In this document: positions 25,907 to 34,694 of the stretch, piece after piece | How positions within the stretch are numbered: position 1 is the first letter of the stretch | Layout: each line of letters opens with the position of its first letter | DNA from: Coriobacteriaceae bacterium | GTDB lineage: Bacteria > Actinomycetota > Coriobacteriia > Coriobacteriales > Coriobacteriaceae | DNA: 44,996 nucleotides | Assembly (NCBI GenBank): GCA_902364645.1 | Contig: CABJEP010000013.1 | Coordinates: forward strand, 26,962-71,957 | Reading direction: 5' to 3' | The notes under the pieces: generated by a model | What the model was told of the DNA's origin: nothing | Database searches by the model: none | Seen by the model: the letters and a program-made list of their open reading frames with translations, nothing else | Position numbers and translations under genes: made by a program

Positions 25907-27811
25907 CTAGAGCTCCTTTTGCAGATAGAGTCCGTGGTCGTAAAAACCCAAATGGCGATAGTACTCACGCGTGCCAATCGCGCTAATCACGTTGATACGT
26001 GCATAACCCGCGTCCCGGGCAATCTCGCACGCACGCTCTACGAGCAGACGCCCCAACCCGTGATGCTGCGCCGCCTGGCCTTGATCCCCCACGCGTGCCG
26101 CCATGCCATACACGTGTACCTCGCGAATCATCGCCTCGTCCGGCGTCGTCGGCAACTCGTCCGCATGCACGGCAACAAACGAATGGTCGGGCAGCGACAG
26201 CCGCAAAAAGCCCGCGATCTTGCCCTGCGGCGTCACCCACTGCAAAAAGCGCTCGTGCGTCACCGGCGTCTCGTAAGCGACCTCATCAAGAGACAGTTCA
26301 TCCAGGTCGGCACCCGCCGTGCTGATCTCGCGATAGCGGATCTCGCGCACCGTCGCGCCTTCCCCACGAGCCGCCAAACGGTTTTCGACGAGTTGACGCA
26401 GGTTGGGCTTCTTGTTGCCCACCATGATGTCGTCAGAGCTAAAGTCGCGAATCATGCGGCTGATGCGGCAGAACGCCGGCGTCACCACGATGTCGTCGGC
26501 AAGCACATCGAGCAACTCGTCCTCGGTATAGGGGCGCCACTCGCCACGCTCATAACAGCCCACCAGGCGCGAACCCTCGATGAGCGCGCACGGGTAAACC
26601 TTGACCTCGTCGGGCATAAAGGCCCCTTCGGTCATAAAGCGCTCGTAGTCGCGCTTATCCCCCTCGGGCGTGGCACCCAGCAAATTGAGCATAAAGTGCG
26701 CGTGGATCTTAAAGCCAAACAGGCGCGCAAGCGAAAACGCTCGCTCAATCTGAGCCACCGAAATGCGACGCTCGTTGATATCGAGCAGATGCTGGTCGAG
26801 ACTCTGGATGCCCATCTGGATCTTAGTACAGCCCAGGCGACGAATGAGCGTGAGGGCCTGTGGCGTCACGGCATCGGGCCGGGTCTCGATAACGAGCCCC
26901 ACCACGCGATGCTTCGCCGTCTCGTTGATGCGCTGCTGGCGCTCAAGCTCCTCCATCGTGGCCGTCTGCCACTCGGCGACCTCGCCCCACGGCGTACCGG
27001 GGCCGTACAGACAACGCACCGCGCGGTTGTAGCCGCCCACAGCAACATCCACGCGCTCCTGCTCTCCTGCAACACCGCTCGCGAGCTCGGCCTCGTCTGT
27101 CGCAATGCCGGCAGCCCGGTAGCGCTCGCGACGCTCCGCCACCACCGGCGGCAGGGCATCGGCGGGAGCGTCATCGAGCAAGCGCCCCGCCTCGGCACGG
27201 CTGATACCCGGGCGCGCCAACATGGGATTAGCCGCCACGCCGGCGACGGCATCGTCATTGAGCGCACGGAAAAGTTCCGACATAAACCACGTCTGATACC
27301 CTTGCGGATAGTCGCTCCAGGTACCACCGAGCACGATGAGCTCTATCTTGTCGGTCGCATGCCCCATCTGCGAAAGCGCGGTCAGACGAGCGCTCACCTG
27401 CAGATACGGATCGAAGCAATTTTGCTCCGCACGGGCGCATGCCGGCTCGGCGTGCAGATAGCTCTTGGGCATGCGCAGATCATTGGGACAAAACAGGCAA
27501 TCGCCTGAGCACGGCCACGGCTTGGTGATGACGGTAATGGTCGCCACGCCTGAGGCCGTTCGGCGCGGCTTCATGCGCAGCGCCTGCAGCAGTCGACGTT
27601 CCAGCTCGGCATCGACATTCCACCCAGCCCAACGAGCCGGCTCCTCGCGCTTCACCCGCTGGTAGAACGGCAGCAGGCGGCGCTTGGCCAGATCGCGCTT
27701 GTCGGCACCCTCACGGCGCGCCTCGGCATGTATCAGTTTGACGAGTGCCTTGTCGTCTACGGTCTCGCCGCGACGCAGGGCTTTAAGTATGTTCAAGATA
27801 ATCTGTTCCAT
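25907..27811 (-). CDS. elp3: Elp3-family radical SAM/GNAT enzyme
   Basis: A 634-residue tRNA-modification enzyme expected to add a carboxymethyl-type group at the wobble uridine (U34). The radical SAM cluster motif CSGDCLFC is at Cys101, Cys105 and Cys108, with GGTWSDYPQGYQTWF and MGIQSLDQHLL motifs typical of Elp3. The C-terminal GNAT acetyltransferase domain (about 480-634) has HQGLGRLLVERACEIARDAG and ends with YYRHLGFYDHGLYLQKEL. In bacteria this stand-alone Elp3 works without other Elongator subunits. The start at 27811 is preceded by GGGGGC; TTTACAAT, a possible -10, lies immediately upstream, so a very short leader is possible. Followed without gap by the spermidine-synthase-like gene. 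Confidence 0.93.
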   Translation of the reverse strand: MEQIILNILKALRRGETVDDKALVKLIHAEARREGADKRDLAKRRLLPFYQRVKREEPARWAGWNVDAELERRLLQALRMKPRRTASGVATITVITKPWPCSGDCLFCPNDLRMPKSYLHAEPACARAEQNCFDPYLQVSARLTALSQMGHATDKIELIVLGGTWSDYPQGYQTWFMSELFRALNDDAVAGVAANPMLARPGISRAEAGRLLDDAPADALPPVVAERRERYRAAGIATDEAELASGVAGEQERVDVAVGGYNRAVRCLYGPGTPWGEVAEWQTATMEELERQQRINETAKHRVVGLVIETRPDAVTPQALTLIRRLGCTKIQMGIQSLDQHLLDINERRISVAQIERAFSLARLFGFKIHAHFMLNLLGATPEGDKRDYERFMTEGAFMPDEVKVYPCALIEGSRLVGCYERGEWRPYTEDELLDVLADDIVVTPAFCRISRMIRDFSSDDIMVGNKKPNLRQLVENRLAARGEGATVREIRYREISTAGADLDELSLDEVAYETPVTHERFLQWVTPQGKIAGFLRLSLPDHSFVAVHADELPTTPDEAMIREVHVYGMAARVGDQGQAAQHHGLGRLLVERACEIARDAGYARINVISAIGTREYYRHLGFYDHGLYLQKEL

Positions 27812-27830
27812 GCCCCCATTGTAAAGGCAA

Positions 27831-27862
27831 AGGCGCCGGAGCCCGTCACGGCTCCGGCGCCT
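27831..27862 (-). terminator. Terminator after the DUF4097 gene
   Basis: A perfect 13-bp stem (AGGCGCCGGAGCC / GGCTCCGGCGCCT) with a 6-nt loop CGTCAC (27844-27849) stands between the DUF4097 stop and the Elp3 start. The minus-strand exit has TTTGCCTTTA, so termination is likely for the minus-strand operon. Confidence 0.78.
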
Positions 27863-27913
27863 CCATCAAACAGCGCGTCTAAGCATCTATGCTTGCGGAC
27901 CAGCCCGCAGCCA

Positions 27914-28813
27914 TCACTCCGGATCAAACGACATGTCGCCCGAACCGACCTCAAAACGATACGTGGCAGACTTATCGCCGTTATCGAATTCAAGATTCAA
28001 AATGGTCTCGCCGTCGTAGCCAAGCGGAAGGAAATCGCTCTCGAAGTCGCCGCTGCCCAAGGTGAGGCTCGCCTTAAAGCCCGTCGAGTTCGGAACCGTC
28101 ATCTCCACATCGCCCGAGCCCACACTCACGTCCATCGACTTCGCGGGGGCCTGGTAAAGCTCGAACGTCACATCGCCCGAACCGACCTCAGCGCTGAGCG
28201 CATCAGTCACGCTGCCCGTAAACTCTACATCTCCCGCACCCAGGAAAAGGTCGAAACCATCACAGATGACACCGGCAATCTGCAGATCGCCCGAGCCCAC
28301 GTGCGCGTTGACCCCCTTCAGATGTTCGGCAACACGGCGCGGCAGCTCGACCGTAACTGAGCGATCGATTGCCTTACCGTCGTCACTTCCAAACTGGGAA
28401 ACCTTGAGCGTCGAGTCCTCGACGGATGCGATGTTTTGCGTCGCGGCCTTGGAGGCATCCATACCCTCGGCAACGCGCCCCCGCTCGATAACGCGAACCT
28501 TGTTGCCATCAACAACCTTGACGTCCACCGAAGCCGCATTGATATCGAAATCGAGGTAGCGGAACTCATCGGCATCAAAAGTCGTGCTCGAAAGCTGCTG
28601 AGGCCGAGCGGAATAGTTGCCACTATCCAAGAGATCATCGTCGTCAAACATATCGTCCATACCAGACAAGCCGGGTACAACATCGTCGAGATCCCACGGG
28701 CCATCAAAATGAATCAAAGTCCGCGAAATACCAAAGACAAGTCCGATGATGAGCACGAACGCTCCGATGCCAACGCCCAAGCGTACCTTGGATTCATGCG
28801 AAAGCTTCATCAT
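27914..28813 (-). CDS. DUF4097/toastrack-type membrane-anchored beta protein
   Basis: A 299-residue protein with one N-terminal helix (VRLGVGIGAFVLIIGLVFGI, ~residues 10-30) and an outside domain made of repeated beta-strand units: GSGDLQIAGV, GAGDVEFTGS, GSGDVTFEL, GSGDVEMTV, GSGDFESDF, GSGDMSFDPE. This G-S/A-G-D ladder at ~20-residue spacing is typical of the DUF4097 beta-helix (toastrack) family. An acidic linker (DDMFDDDDLLDS) joins helix and domain. It overlaps the membrane-bound XRE regulator gene by 4 bp (ATGA), and the pair probably senses the cell envelope. A double ATG (28813 or 28810) makes the exact start ambiguous by one codon. Confidence 0.86.
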   Translation of the reverse strand: MMKLSHESKVRLGVGIGAFVLIIGLVFGISRTLIHFDGPWDLDDVVPGLSGMDDMFDDDDLLDSGNYSARPQQLSSTTFDADEFRYLDFDINAASVDVKVVDGNKVRVIERGRVAEGMDASKAATQNIASVEDSTLKVSQFGSDDGKAIDRSVTVELPRRVAEHLKGVNAHVGSGDLQIAGVICDGFDLFLGAGDVEFTGSVTDALSAEVGSGDVTFELYQAPAKSMDVSVGSGDVEMTVPNSTGFKASLTLGSGDFESDFLPLGYDGETILNLEFDNGDKSATYRFEVGSGDMSFDPE

Positions 28814-29532
28814 TCATCACCCTCTTTGGCGATCGGGTCAGCGGTAGTCGCGGTAGCCACGCCAGCATCAACCGCAGCGGAAGCATCCTGCACCTGAGTC
28901 CTAGCCGTCACCGGTGCCGAACCAACCTGAATATCCCCGCGTGCCCAATCACCATCGAGTGCACGCGCCACCCAGTGATAGATGGGAATCGTAAAGAAGA
29001 TCAGCGCGGCAAAGGGGCCGGCACCAAACGGGAACATCAGCAAAAAGAACAGCAGCCAACACACAGCCCAATACGGGAACGACTGGAACGGACCCTTCAC
29101 CGGAGTCGAGCCAACCGCACCGCCACTCGTCGCCTGCGCCGTAGCGGCATTGGCGGCCTGTGCACTCCAGCTTGCCGCTTGCGCCGCCTTGGCCGCAGCA
29201 TCACTCGCCTGCGTTGCCGCCTCGGTAGCGCGTGCCGCCGCCTCGTGGGTACGGGCACGCTCCGCCGCCTCGGCCTCGCGCTGACGGGCGCGGTCCTCGT
29301 TCTCAAACTCGATATCGTCCTCGATCTCATCGCTCGGATTGAGCAGCTCATCCAGACTCACACCATAGAGCTTGGCGAGCGAAATCAGGTTCTCGGTATC
29401 GGGCGAGCTCTCCGCGCGCTCCCATTTACTGACCGCTTGGCGTGACAGTCCCAGCTTTCGCGCCAATCCTTCTTGGCTAAAGCCCTTGCTGCGGCGAAGG
29501 TCGGCGAGCCGCTGAGCAGTTTCTACATTCAT
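28810..29532 (-). CDS. XRE-family regulator with C-terminal membrane helices
   Basis: A 240-residue protein. The N-terminal helix-turn-helix (residues ~5-60) is of the Cro/C1 type: RLADLRRSKGFSQEGLARKLGLSRQAVSKWE, then SLAKLYGVSLDELLN. An acidic stretch and a long Ala-rich coiled coil with many Arg/Glu (residues ~75-140) follow, then two hydrophobic helices (YWAVCWLLFFLLMFPFGAGPF and AALIFFTIPIYHWVARAL). So this would bind DNA while held at the membrane. ATG 29532 has AGGAGG four bases before; the longer open frame to 29781 is rejected. It overlaps the DUF4097 gene, a likely signal partner. Confidence 0.87.
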   Translation of the reverse strand: MNVETAQRLADLRRSKGFSQEGLARKLGLSRQAVSKWERAESSPDTENLISLAKLYGVSLDELLNPSDEIEDDIEFENEDRARQREAEAAERARTHEAAARATEAATQASDAAAKAAQAASWSAQAANAATAQATSGGAVGSTPVKGPFQSFPYWAVCWLLFFLLMFPFGAGPFAALIFFTIPIYHWVARALDGDWARGDIQVGSAPVTARTQVQDASAAVDAGVATATTADPIAKEGDE

Positions 29533-29723
29533 GGTTCCTCCTATGCGATGCCAGCCGTGCCGCCGGACCGTTTTTGTTTTTAAGGCGCCTTGCACAGTTA
29601 AAAATCTATCCGCCACCGCCAAAAGCATGCCACCTATTCTAGTGAGATTTTTGACAACCGGCGGTTGCGGGCACATATGAGCTGCGGAAATGTGTCCAAA
29701 CAAAGCAATGACCCACAGCTCGG

Positions 29724-29753
29724 TTGTCCCCGTTGCGGCGTAAACGGTAGTAT
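29724..29753 (+). promoter_or_regulatory. Possible promoter for the methyltransferase gene
   Basis: TTGTCC (29724-29729) and TAGTAT (29748-29753) are 18 bp apart, 47 bp before the GTG start at 29800. This gap (29533-29799) holds no other gene that can be supported. Confidence 0.38.
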
Positions 29754-29799
29754 GGTCGTACTGTTTATTCCGCACCGCCAACGGAGGGAGTTCCGCGCC

Positions 29800-30672
29800 G
29801 TGAACCGCGATTTCGCCTCATCGCTCATCCAGCTCAACAACACGTTCTATCGCGAGCACTCCGCCTCCTTCTCCGATACGCGCCAGGCCCCGTGGCCCGG
29901 CTGGGTGCGTACCATGGATATCGCGCTCGGGCAGCTCGACGTCGCCACGATCGAGCATCCCGTCCGTGTCTTTGATCTTGCCTGCGGAAATATGCGCTTT
30001 GAGAACTTTGCCGCCGGCGGCGCACTTGCCGCCAAGGGCGTCGACGGCACAAACCCCTCGGCAGATGTCAGCTGCCCGTTTGAGTTCTATGGTGTCGACT
30101 CGTGTCAGGACCTGGCCATCGATGCACGTGGCCACGCCCTGCGCATTCCCAACCTGCACTTCCAGGAACTCGATGTGCTCGACGCCCTCATGAAGCTCAA
30201 CCCCGCCAAGACACCCGACGTGCTTTTCGACGCCCCGCTCGCCGACATCTCGGTCTGCTTTGGATTTATGCACCACGTGCCGTCGTGCGAGTACCGCGTA
30301 CGCGTGCTCGACGCCCTGGTGCGCCAGACGCGCCCAGGCGGCATCATCGCCATCAGCTTTTGGGAGTTTATGAACGACGAGCGCATGGCGCGCAAGGCCG
30401 TTCGTGCCGAGGCCCGCGCCGAGCTCACCCCGCCGTTTGAGGGTTACGATTCCGCGCAGTTTGAAGCCGGCGACCATCTCATTGGCTGGCAAAACGACCG
30501 CCACGCCTACCGCTATTGCCATCACTTTGACGATCAGCAGATCACCGACCTGGTGCGCGGCGTCCGTACGTTCTACAAGAGCGGCGAGGTCCCCGTGCGC
30601 GAGCTTGAGCGCTTCCATGCCGACGGTCGCAGCGGCGAGCTCAACCGCTATGTGATTCTCAAGCGTCTGTAG
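29800..30672 (+). CDS. Class I SAM-dependent methyltransferase
   Basis: A 290-residue protein with the SAM-binding Rossmann motif I VRVFDLACGNMRFENF near residue 50, an acidic loop FYGVDSCQDLAI, and motif IV ADISVCFGFMHHVPS at about 150, followed by TRPGGIIAISFWEF. The pattern (LACGxxRF) is close to TRM9/ubiE-type enzymes, but the substrate is unknown. The frame is open to 29665, yet GTG 29800 with GGAGGGAG nine bases upstream and the sequence NRDFASSLIQLNNTFYREH fits best. It is followed after 112 bp by a tRNA methyltransferase gene, so it may act on tRNA as well; this is inference. Confidence 0.78.
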   Translation: MNRDFASSLIQLNNTFYREHSASFSDTRQAPWPGWVRTMDIALGQLDVATIEHPVRVFDLACGNMRFENFAAGGALAAKGVDGTNPSADVSCPFEFYGVDSCQDLAIDARGHALRIPNLHFQELDVLDALMKLNPAKTPDVLFDAPLADISVCFGFMHHVPSCEYRVRVLDALVRQTRPGGIIAISFWEFMNDERMARKAVRAEARAELTPPFEGYDSAQFEAGDHLIGWQNDRHAYRYCHHFDDQQITDLVRGVRTFYKSGEVPVRELERFHADGRSGELNRYVILKRL

Positions 30673-30784
30673 GCGTCAGCGACTCGTCGCTGAGCCGCAC
30701 CGCATCTTTTGGGCAAATCGCCCCCTTCTAACCCATCACCGGAACGTGCAGCCATGCGTTCCATACTTATGACCAAGGAGCCTC

Positions 30785-31624
30785 ATGGGAGCCGTCCACG
30801 TTCGCACGCCTAAGAACTTTGTACTCGAGGAGCGCCTGGAGCGCTACGCCGATGCGATTGAGACGAACCCCGAGGCCTATGCCGGAGATTGGCGCGAGGC
30901 CTGTGCGCCCGCAGGCAGCAAGCCTTTCGAACACCTTCATCTGGATCTTGGTTGTGGCAAGGGAACGTACCTTGTAGAGCGCGCGGCCCGCGAGCCAAAC
31001 ACGTTCTTTATCGGCATGGACCAGGAGCCCATCTGCATCGCCTATGCCGCACAGAAAATCTGCGAGCAGGAGCTGTCCAACGCACTTGTCCTGCCCCGAG
31101 GCGCCGCATCGCTGCCGCAGCTGTTTGCCGCAGGCGAGCTCGATGCCATCACCATCAACTTTCCCACGCCGCAGCCCAAGGCCAAGTACGCCAAAAAACG
31201 GCTCGTCCATGTCGACCATCTGATGCTCTACCGCCCGCTCTTTGCAGCCGGCGCCACCGTCACGCTGCGCACCGACAGCAAACCGCTGCGCGACTACGCC
31301 CTGGGGCAGATTGCCGCGGCCGGCTACGACACGCTTTGGGTAAGCGACGACGTCCGCCGCGACCATCCCGAGCATCCCGAGACCGAATACGAATGCCGCA
31401 CGCGCGAGATGGGTGCCGTCGTCTATGGCATTTGTGCCACACCCGGCGCGCAGCCCACCGACGAACAGCTCACAGCGGGTCGCATGCAGGAGCAAAGTCT
31501 TGCTTGCTACCTGCCCGATAACCTCGATGAGCTCACCTACGTGCCCCTCGGCATGGAAGAGGCCGTCGAGAACTTTAAAAACCGCGCCCGCAAGGGCAAG
31601 AAGCGCTTACCGCAGGAGTCCTAG
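30785..31624 (+). CDS. trmB: tRNA (guanine-N7)-methyltransferase-like protein
   Basis: A 279-residue member of the TrmB family, which methylates G46 of tRNA. SAM motif LDLGCGKGTYLVERAAREP and FIGMDQEPICIAY match the family's fold. The substrate/catalytic stretch is NFPTPQPKAKYAKKRLVH (near 120), where most TrmB proteins have FPDPWPK; the Asp and Trp are Thr and Gln here. The tRNA-binding end has TEYECRTREMG. ATG 30785 follows CAAGGAGCCTC. The 60-residue C-terminal tail (FKNRARKGKKRLP) is basic and longer than usual. Function may be changed because of the altered catalytic motif. Confidence 0.8.
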   Translation: MGAVHVRTPKNFVLEERLERYADAIETNPEAYAGDWREACAPAGSKPFEHLHLDLGCGKGTYLVERAAREPNTFFIGMDQEPICIAYAAQKICEQELSNALVLPRGAASLPQLFAAGELDAITINFPTPQPKAKYAKKRLVHVDHLMLYRPLFAAGATVTLRTDSKPLRDYALGQIAAAGYDTLWVSDDVRRDHPEHPETEYECRTREMGAVVYGICATPGAQPTDEQLTAGRMQEQSLACYLPDNLDELTYVPLGMEEAVENFKNRARKGKKRLPQES

Positions 31625-31691
31625 GGGCTTCTGATGGTCGCGGCGTCGGCAAACAAGCGCAAATTGGCGCCAGCGAACGGCCCTCAAACCT

Positions 31692-31810
31692 AAGTGAGTA
31701 GACTTTTTTGCAATAGCCAGGCACAGCCCGCATAGCGAAACATAAAACCGCAGGTAGAACCCTAGCGCAAAAGTCATGTGCTCGCAATATCGCAAAAAGT
31801 CTACTCACTT
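31692..31810. repeat. 119-bp palindromic intergenic element
   Basis: AAGTGAGTAGACTTTTTTGC (31692-31711) and GCAAAAAGTCTACTCACTT (31792-31810) are inverse complements with a single-base length difference in the T/A run. Inside, GCACA (31721-31725) pairs with TGTGC (31777-31781), so a long nested hairpin forms. It fills most of the 309-bp gap between trmB and the Ski2-like helicase. Could be a mobile palindromic repeat (MITE/REP-like) or a structured RNA. Confidence 0.75.
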
Positions 31811-31873
31811 GGCTAGCGACTACACTAAACGGCTGGGCAGAACGCCCATTTCCTGCATTTTCTTGCCTGCGAA

Positions 31874-31885
31874 CGCATCGATGCG
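31874..31885. promoter_or_regulatory. 12-bp palindrome upstream of the Ski2-like helicase gene
   Basis: CGCATCGATGCG is a perfect palindrome and lies 10 bp before CATAAT (31895-31900), a possible -10 for the gene at 31934. It may be an operator, or chance in a GC-rich sequence. Confidence 0.3.
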
Positions 31886-31933
31886 ACGCTACGCCATAAT
31901 AGTTGGCGGACAATCGCGAGAGAAAGCAAACAC

Positions 31934-34615
31934 ATGGCACAGACCACGATAGATACCGCCGCCAGCACCGTCTCTGGCGCCGGCGCCGCCAGCTCATTCT
32001 CGGGCGGCACGGGAACCGAAGCCGAATTCGGCTCACTCGGTGCGCTCTCCCCCATCTGGTGGGAGCCCGAGGACGGCAGCGAGCCCGAACCGTGGCTCAC
32101 GCCCGACCAGGCCTTCGAGCGCTTCTTTGAATGGACGAGCAATCGCGGTATTGAGCTGTGGGACCACCAGGAAGAGGCCCTCATGGATCTAGCCGCCGGC
32201 GATCACGTCATTCTGGGCACGCCGACCGGATCGGGCAAGTCGCTTGTCGCGCTGGGCATGCTCTTTATGGGCATGGCACAGGGCAAACGCTGCTATTACA
32301 CGGCTCCTATCAAGGCTCTGGTCAGCGAGAAGTTTTTCGACCTTGTGCAGGTGCTCGGCCGCGATAACGTCGGTATGATTACCGGCGACACGCATATCAA
32401 CACCAAGGCGCCCGTCATCTGCTGCACGGCAGAGATCCTTGCTAACGACGCACTGCGCGAGGGCGAAGATGCCGACGTGGGCTGCGTCGCCATGGACGAG
32501 TTCCACTACTTTGCCGACCCCGATCGTGGTTGGGCCTGGCAGGTGCCGCTGCTCACCCTGCCCCACACGCAATTCATGCTCATGAGCGCCACGCTCGGCG
32601 ATGTCACCGCGATTGCCGCCTCGCTCGAGGAACACACCGGCGCTACCTGCGACTTGGTTGTCGACGCCCCGCGTCCTGTTCCGTTGAGCTACGACTATGT
32701 GACGACCTCCCTCGAGGGCACGGTCGAGCTCGCCATGCGCCGCGGCGAGGCCCCGCTCTATATCGTGCACTTTAGCCAGGATGCCGCCCTTGCAACGGCG
32801 CAATCCCTCGCCAATTTTGGCATCGCCAGCAAGGAGCAGCGCGAGGCCATTAAGGAAGCCGCCAAGGGCACGAGCTTCTCCACGGCCTTTGGCAAGATTC
32901 TCAAGCGCCTGCTCGGATGCGGCGTCGGCGTGCACCATGCCGGCATGCTGCCGCGCTATCGTCTACTGGTCGAGCGCCTGGCGCAGCAGGGCCTGCTGCC
33001 CGTCATCTGCGGCACCGATACGCTCGGCGTCGGCATCAACGTACCAATCCACACCGTGGTGCTCACCGCGCTTACCAAGTTCGACGGCTACAAGATGCGT
33101 CGTCTGCGCGCCCGCGAGTTCCATCAGATTGCCGGTCGCGCCGGCCGCTCGGGCTTCGATACCGAGGGCATGGTGATTGCCGAGGCACCCGAGCACGAGA
33201 TCGAGAACGCCAAGCTCATGGCCAAGGCGGGCGACAACCCCAAAAAACTCCGCAAGATTAAAAAGAAGAAGGCCCCCGAGGGCTTTGTCACCTGGAACAA
33301 GCAAACCTTTGAGCGCCTGATCGAGACGCAGCCCGAGACACTCAAGCCGCGCCTGCGCATCACGCACTCCATGGTGATCAGCGTGGTCGAGCAGGGCGGC
33401 GATGCCCGAGCCCGCGTACACGACCTCATCGAGACGAGTCTGCAGACCCCTGAGGAAAAGGCAAAGCTCGAGGTTCGTGCCGACGAGATCTTCGCCACGC
33501 TCATCGACTCCGGCGTCGTCGTACGCACCGAAGTGCCGCCCGCACCCGACGCTCCGGCTGACGCCGCGCCGGACATCGACTACGCACTGACGGTCGATCT
33601 GCCCGAGGACTTCGCGCTCGATCAGCCGCTCTCGCCGTTCTTACTTGCCGCATTGGAGCTGCTCGATCCCGAGAGCGAGACCTATACCATGGATCTGATC
33701 TCAATGGTCGAGGCAACGCTCGAGGATCCCAAGCAGGTGCTGCGCGCACAGGAGCGCGCAGCACGCGATCGCGCTATGGCCGAGATGAAAGCCGACGGCA
33801 TTGAATATGAGGAGCGTCTGGAGCGCATTCAAGACGTCACGTATGAAAAGCCGCTCGAGGATTTGCTCGACGCCGCCTTTGACAAGTACTGCCAGGAAGT
33901 GCCCTGGGCCAACGACTATCAGCTCTCTCCCAAGAGCGTCCTGCGCGATATGCTGGAGAGCGCGAGCGATTTTAAGGGCTACATTCAAAAGCTCGGCATC
34001 GCCCGCTCCGAGGGCATTTTGCTGCGCTACCTGGCAGAGGCCTATCGTTCGCTCGACCGCACCGTGCCCATCGAGAAGCGCGACGAACGCCTGCGCGACA
34101 TTATCTCGTGGCTGGGCTTTGTGGTGCGCTCGGTGGACTCGAGCCTGGTGGACGAGTGGGAGAACGCCGGCAACCCCGCTGCACTCGACGCCGCACCGCC
34201 GCAGGGCATCGATGAAGTCGTGGCAGACCGCCGTGGCTGCACCCTGCTGGTGCGCAACGCACTCTTCCGCCGCGTGACCCTTGCCGCCCGCGAGCGCATT
34301 CGCGACCTGGGCGAACTCGACGACGACTGGGGCATGAGCGAGATCCGCTGGCAAAAGGCCCTCGATGCCTACCATGAGCAGCATGAGGAAATTCTCACCG
34401 ACGGAGACGCCCGCAGTGCCGCGATGTTTTCCATCGATGAGTCCGACGAGAAGACCGCGCACGTATGGCACGTGCACCAGATCTTTGCCGACGAGGATGG
34501 CGACCACGATTTTGGCATCATGGGCGATGTCGATCTGGACGCCACGCAAGACGGCGGCGAGGTAATCTTCAAAAACTACCGCGTCGGCTTTATCGAGGAC
34601 CTGCTCGAGAACTAG
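31934..34615 (+). CDS. Ski2-like DEAD/DEAH helicase with DUF3516 domain
   Basis: An 893-residue superfamily 2 helicase of the actinobacterial DUF3516 type. Motif I GTPTGSGKS (residue ~97), motif Ia TAPIKALVSEKFF, motif II DEFH (MDEFHYFADPDRG), motif III MSATLGD, motif V GTDTLGVGINVPIHTVV and motif VI HQIAGRAGRSGFDTEG are all intact. The N-terminal 45 residues are low-complexity Gly/Ser/Ala. The C-terminal half (about 480-890) fits DUF3516, unique to this group. Similar to Ski2/Mtr4-like RNA helicases, so a role in RNA turnover is probable, but not proven. ATG 31934 follows GAGAGAAAG. A bidirectional terminator is at 34640. Confidence 0.92.
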   Translation: MAQTTIDTAASTVSGAGAASSFSGGTGTEAEFGSLGALSPIWWEPEDGSEPEPWLTPDQAFERFFEWTSNRGIELWDHQEEALMDLAAGDHVILGTPTGSGKSLVALGMLFMGMAQGKRCYYTAPIKALVSEKFFDLVQVLGRDNVGMITGDTHINTKAPVICCTAEILANDALREGEDADVGCVAMDEFHYFADPDRGWAWQVPLLTLPHTQFMLMSATLGDVTAIAASLEEHTGATCDLVVDAPRPVPLSYDYVTTSLEGTVELAMRRGEAPLYIVHFSQDAALATAQSLANFGIASKEQREAIKEAAKGTSFSTAFGKILKRLLGCGVGVHHAGMLPRYRLLVERLAQQGLLPVICGTDTLGVGINVPIHTVVLTALTKFDGYKMRRLRAREFHQIAGRAGRSGFDTEGMVIAEAPEHEIENAKLMAKAGDNPKKLRKIKKKKAPEGFVTWNKQTFERLIETQPETLKPRLRITHSMVISVVEQGGDARARVHDLIETSLQTPEEKAKLEVRADEIFATLIDSGVVVRTEVPPAPDAPADAAPDIDYALTVDLPEDFALDQPLSPFLLAALELLDPESETYTMDLISMVEATLEDPKQVLRAQERAARDRAMAEMKADGIEYEERLERIQDVTYEKPLEDLLDAAFDKYCQEVPWANDYQLSPKSVLRDMLESASDFKGYIQKLGIARSEGILLRYLAEAYRSLDRTVPIEKRDERLRDIISWLGFVVRSVDSSLVDEWENAGNPAALDAAPPQGIDEVVADRRGCTLLVRNALFRRVTLAARERIRDLGELDDDWGMSEIRWQKALDAYHEQHEEILTDGDARSAAMFSIDESDEKTAHVWHVHQIFADEDGDHDFGIMGDVDLDATQDGGEVIFKNYRVGFIEDLLEN

Positions 34616-34639
34616 CCAAACATACTGGAACGGAATAAA

Positions 34640-34677
34640 ACGGGGCCGTTGGCACTATCGCCAGCGGCCCCGTTTTT
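34640..34677. terminator. Bidirectional terminator between convergent genes
   Basis: A 15-bp stem (from ACGGGGCCG at 34640 to CGGCCCCGT at 34673) with a 6-nt loop is followed by TTTTT on the plus strand and preceded by AAAA, which becomes a U-run on the minus strand. It can serve both the helicase and the DUF2130 gene. Confidence 0.93.
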
Positions 34678-34694
34678 GCACTATCCGCTATGCC

